Shown here in pieces: positions 63,256 through 64,000 of a stretch of DNA of 64,000 nt. The stretch is from RYN-230 sp036497945 (GTDB lineage: Bacteria > Actinomycetota > Actinomycetes > Streptosporangiales > Streptosporangiaceae). The notes below the pieces were generated by a model, which saw only the letters and a list, made by a program, of their open reading frames with translations, did not search any database and was not told the origin of the DNA. The stretch's first letter is position 1. The number at the start of each line of letters is the position of its first letter. The position numbers and the translations under genes are program-made. The stretch lies in assembly GCA_036497945.1 (NCBI GenBank), contig DASXIN010000041.1:1-64000 (forward strand), in the 5' to 3' direction.

Positions 63256-64000
63256 CTAGTCGGGCTGCCGCGAAGTGCCAAACATGATTTCGTCCCAGGA
63301 GGGCACGGATGAGCGCCGGGAACGGCCGCCGGCCGCCTTCCGGCCCCGGCCGCGCTGCGGCGCGGTGGGCTCCTGGGAATCGGCCGCCGCGGCGGGGGCC
63401 TCCTGCTCGGGCTGGTCCGGCGACCGGGTGTCGGCCGGGCCTGCCGCCGCTGGGCCCGACGCGGCTGCGCCTGCGCCGGCTGGGCTGGCCGCGGCCGCGG
63501 GTGGGGCAGCCGGGCCGGTACTGGCCGGCGCTGGGCTGGCCGGGACCGGGGTAGCTGGCCCGGGGCGGGCCGCGGCCACCATCCGCTCCGGGACTGGGGC
63601 CGGTGCGGGCGGCGGGGCTGGCTCAGCGGCCGGGACGGGAGCCGGGGCCGGTGCGGACGCCAGCCGGCTGCCGATCGGTGTCACGGTGGCCCGCATCGGG
63701 GCGATCGGTGACGGCCCCAGCGCGGCCACGTCGGCTTCCGGCAGCGAGAGCCGCGCCGCGTCATCGTCGACTGGGGTGGCGTGCCGACGGCGCGGGTCGA
63801 ATGACCACTCGGCCATCTGCGGCCGCCCGCCGACCGTGAACATCAGCTGGACCTGCCAGGTGTTGTCGCCCCGTTTCCGCGAGTCCCACTGCGCCTCCTC
63901 GGCGGGCACGCCGACCTCGGCCAGCCGCTCGGCCACGATGTCGCCGAGCCGCGGTCCAGGACCTGAGTCCCCGGGCTGCCGGATGGTTGCGCCCTGCGCT
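63256..64000 (-). CDS. sepH: Septation protein SepH (5' end outside window)
   Basis: The C-terminal 248 codons of a DUF3071/SepH gene running off the right edge on the minus strand; no true start is visible (the GTG at 63936 is internal). RLGDIVAERLAEVGVP, AEEAQWDSRKRGDNTWQVQLMFTVGGRPQMAEWSFDPRRRH is the conserved helix-turn-helix-containing core; a Pro/Ala-rich linker follows, and the conserved C-terminal tail SVPSWDEIMFGTSRQPD. SepH binds FtsZ and helps assemble the division ring in Streptomyces and mycobacteria. Complete at its 3' end. Confidence 0.9.
   Translation of the reverse strand, partial: AQGATIRQPGDSGPGPRLGDIVAERLAEVGVPAEEAQWDSRKRGDNTWQVQLMFTVGGRPQMAEWSFDPRRRHATPVDDDAARLSLPEADVAALGPSPIAPMRATVTPIGSRLASAPAPAPVPAAEPAPPPAPAPVPERMVAAARPGPATPVPASPAPASTGPAAPPAAAASPAGAGAAASGPAAAGPADTRSPDQPEQEAPAAAADSQEPTAPQRGRGRKAAGGRSRRSSVPSWDEIMFGTSRQPD

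Overview
The window is high-GC chromosomal DNA from an actinobacterium. The evidence is strong third-position GC bias, frequent GTG starts, and clade-typical families (Lsr2, SepH, PadR and DUF1707 pairs, AMIN-like and MTB12-like lipoproteins, DUF6131) together with an actinobacterial RNase P RNA. MurL/MurD2 and the membrane and lipoprotein repertoire fit a Streptosporangiales- or Micromonospora-like soil organism, but I cannot name the species.

Region 1 (1-14.9 kb) looks like a low-oxygen or fermentative carbon block. It holds phosphoketolase and acetate kinase (minus strand), a universal stress protein, a small Cys-rich protein and two lipoproteins. These are followed by a tightly overlapping four-gene operon: a GltD-like NADPH/FAD oxidoreductase with a C-terminal ferredoxin domain, pyruvate:ferredoxin oxidoreductase, a dihydroorotate-dehydrogenase-like flavoprotein, and a methylmalonyl-CoA-decarboxylase-type crotonase carrying an extra N-terminal RsbRD-like domain. 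Sequences resembling DosR/DevR hypoxia boxes lie in the intergenic regions.

Region 2 (14.9-18.84 kb) is rnpB followed by a degenerate integrative element of about 3.5 kb. The 39-bp 3' end of rnpB is repeated (38/39 identical) at 18802-18840. Between the two copies lie 21-bp iteron-like repeats, four small cargo genes (one secreted, one helix-turn-helix) and the C-terminal remnant of a tyrosine integrase abutting the distal att copy.

Region 3 (18.9-30.6 kb) is mixed accessory and housekeeping content: a P-loop kinase, membrane proteins, an internally duplicated CxxC protein, DUF4331, an Lsr2 with an abnormal 100-residue tail, VOC and DUF2267 proteins, an internally deleted serine hydrolase, and PLP-related genes (a PNPOx-like protein, a PLP decarboxylase, RidA and LysA).

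Region 4 (30.8-50 kb) contains PadR regulators, one with an ABC ATPase and FtsX-type permease. It also has a secreted phosphodiesterase, an MBL hydrolase with a GH13 enzyme, an MFS exporter, a lipoprotein, an aquaporin, and two DUF202 proteins (the first apparently using an ACG start). A NarL-type two-component pair sits beside a 30-codon stump of an ABC ATPase, followed by a PrmC-like methyltransferase divergent from a TetR gene that lies inside its own putative operator.

Region 5 (50-64 kb) carries cell-envelope functions: an FAD-linked oxidase and a coupled pgeF-murL-murD2 operon (muropeptide quality control and the alternative D-glutamate route). Then come a diacylglycerol-kinase-type lipid kinase, a phospholipase-C-like phosphoesterase, a GT39-type glycosyltransferase, a long low-complexity membrane-anchored protein, a PEBP lipoprotein, and the 3' part of sepH running off the window. 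Several gene ends carry perfect 12-16 bp hairpins without T-tracts. I saw no tRNA, 5S/16S/23S rRNA or CRISPR array.
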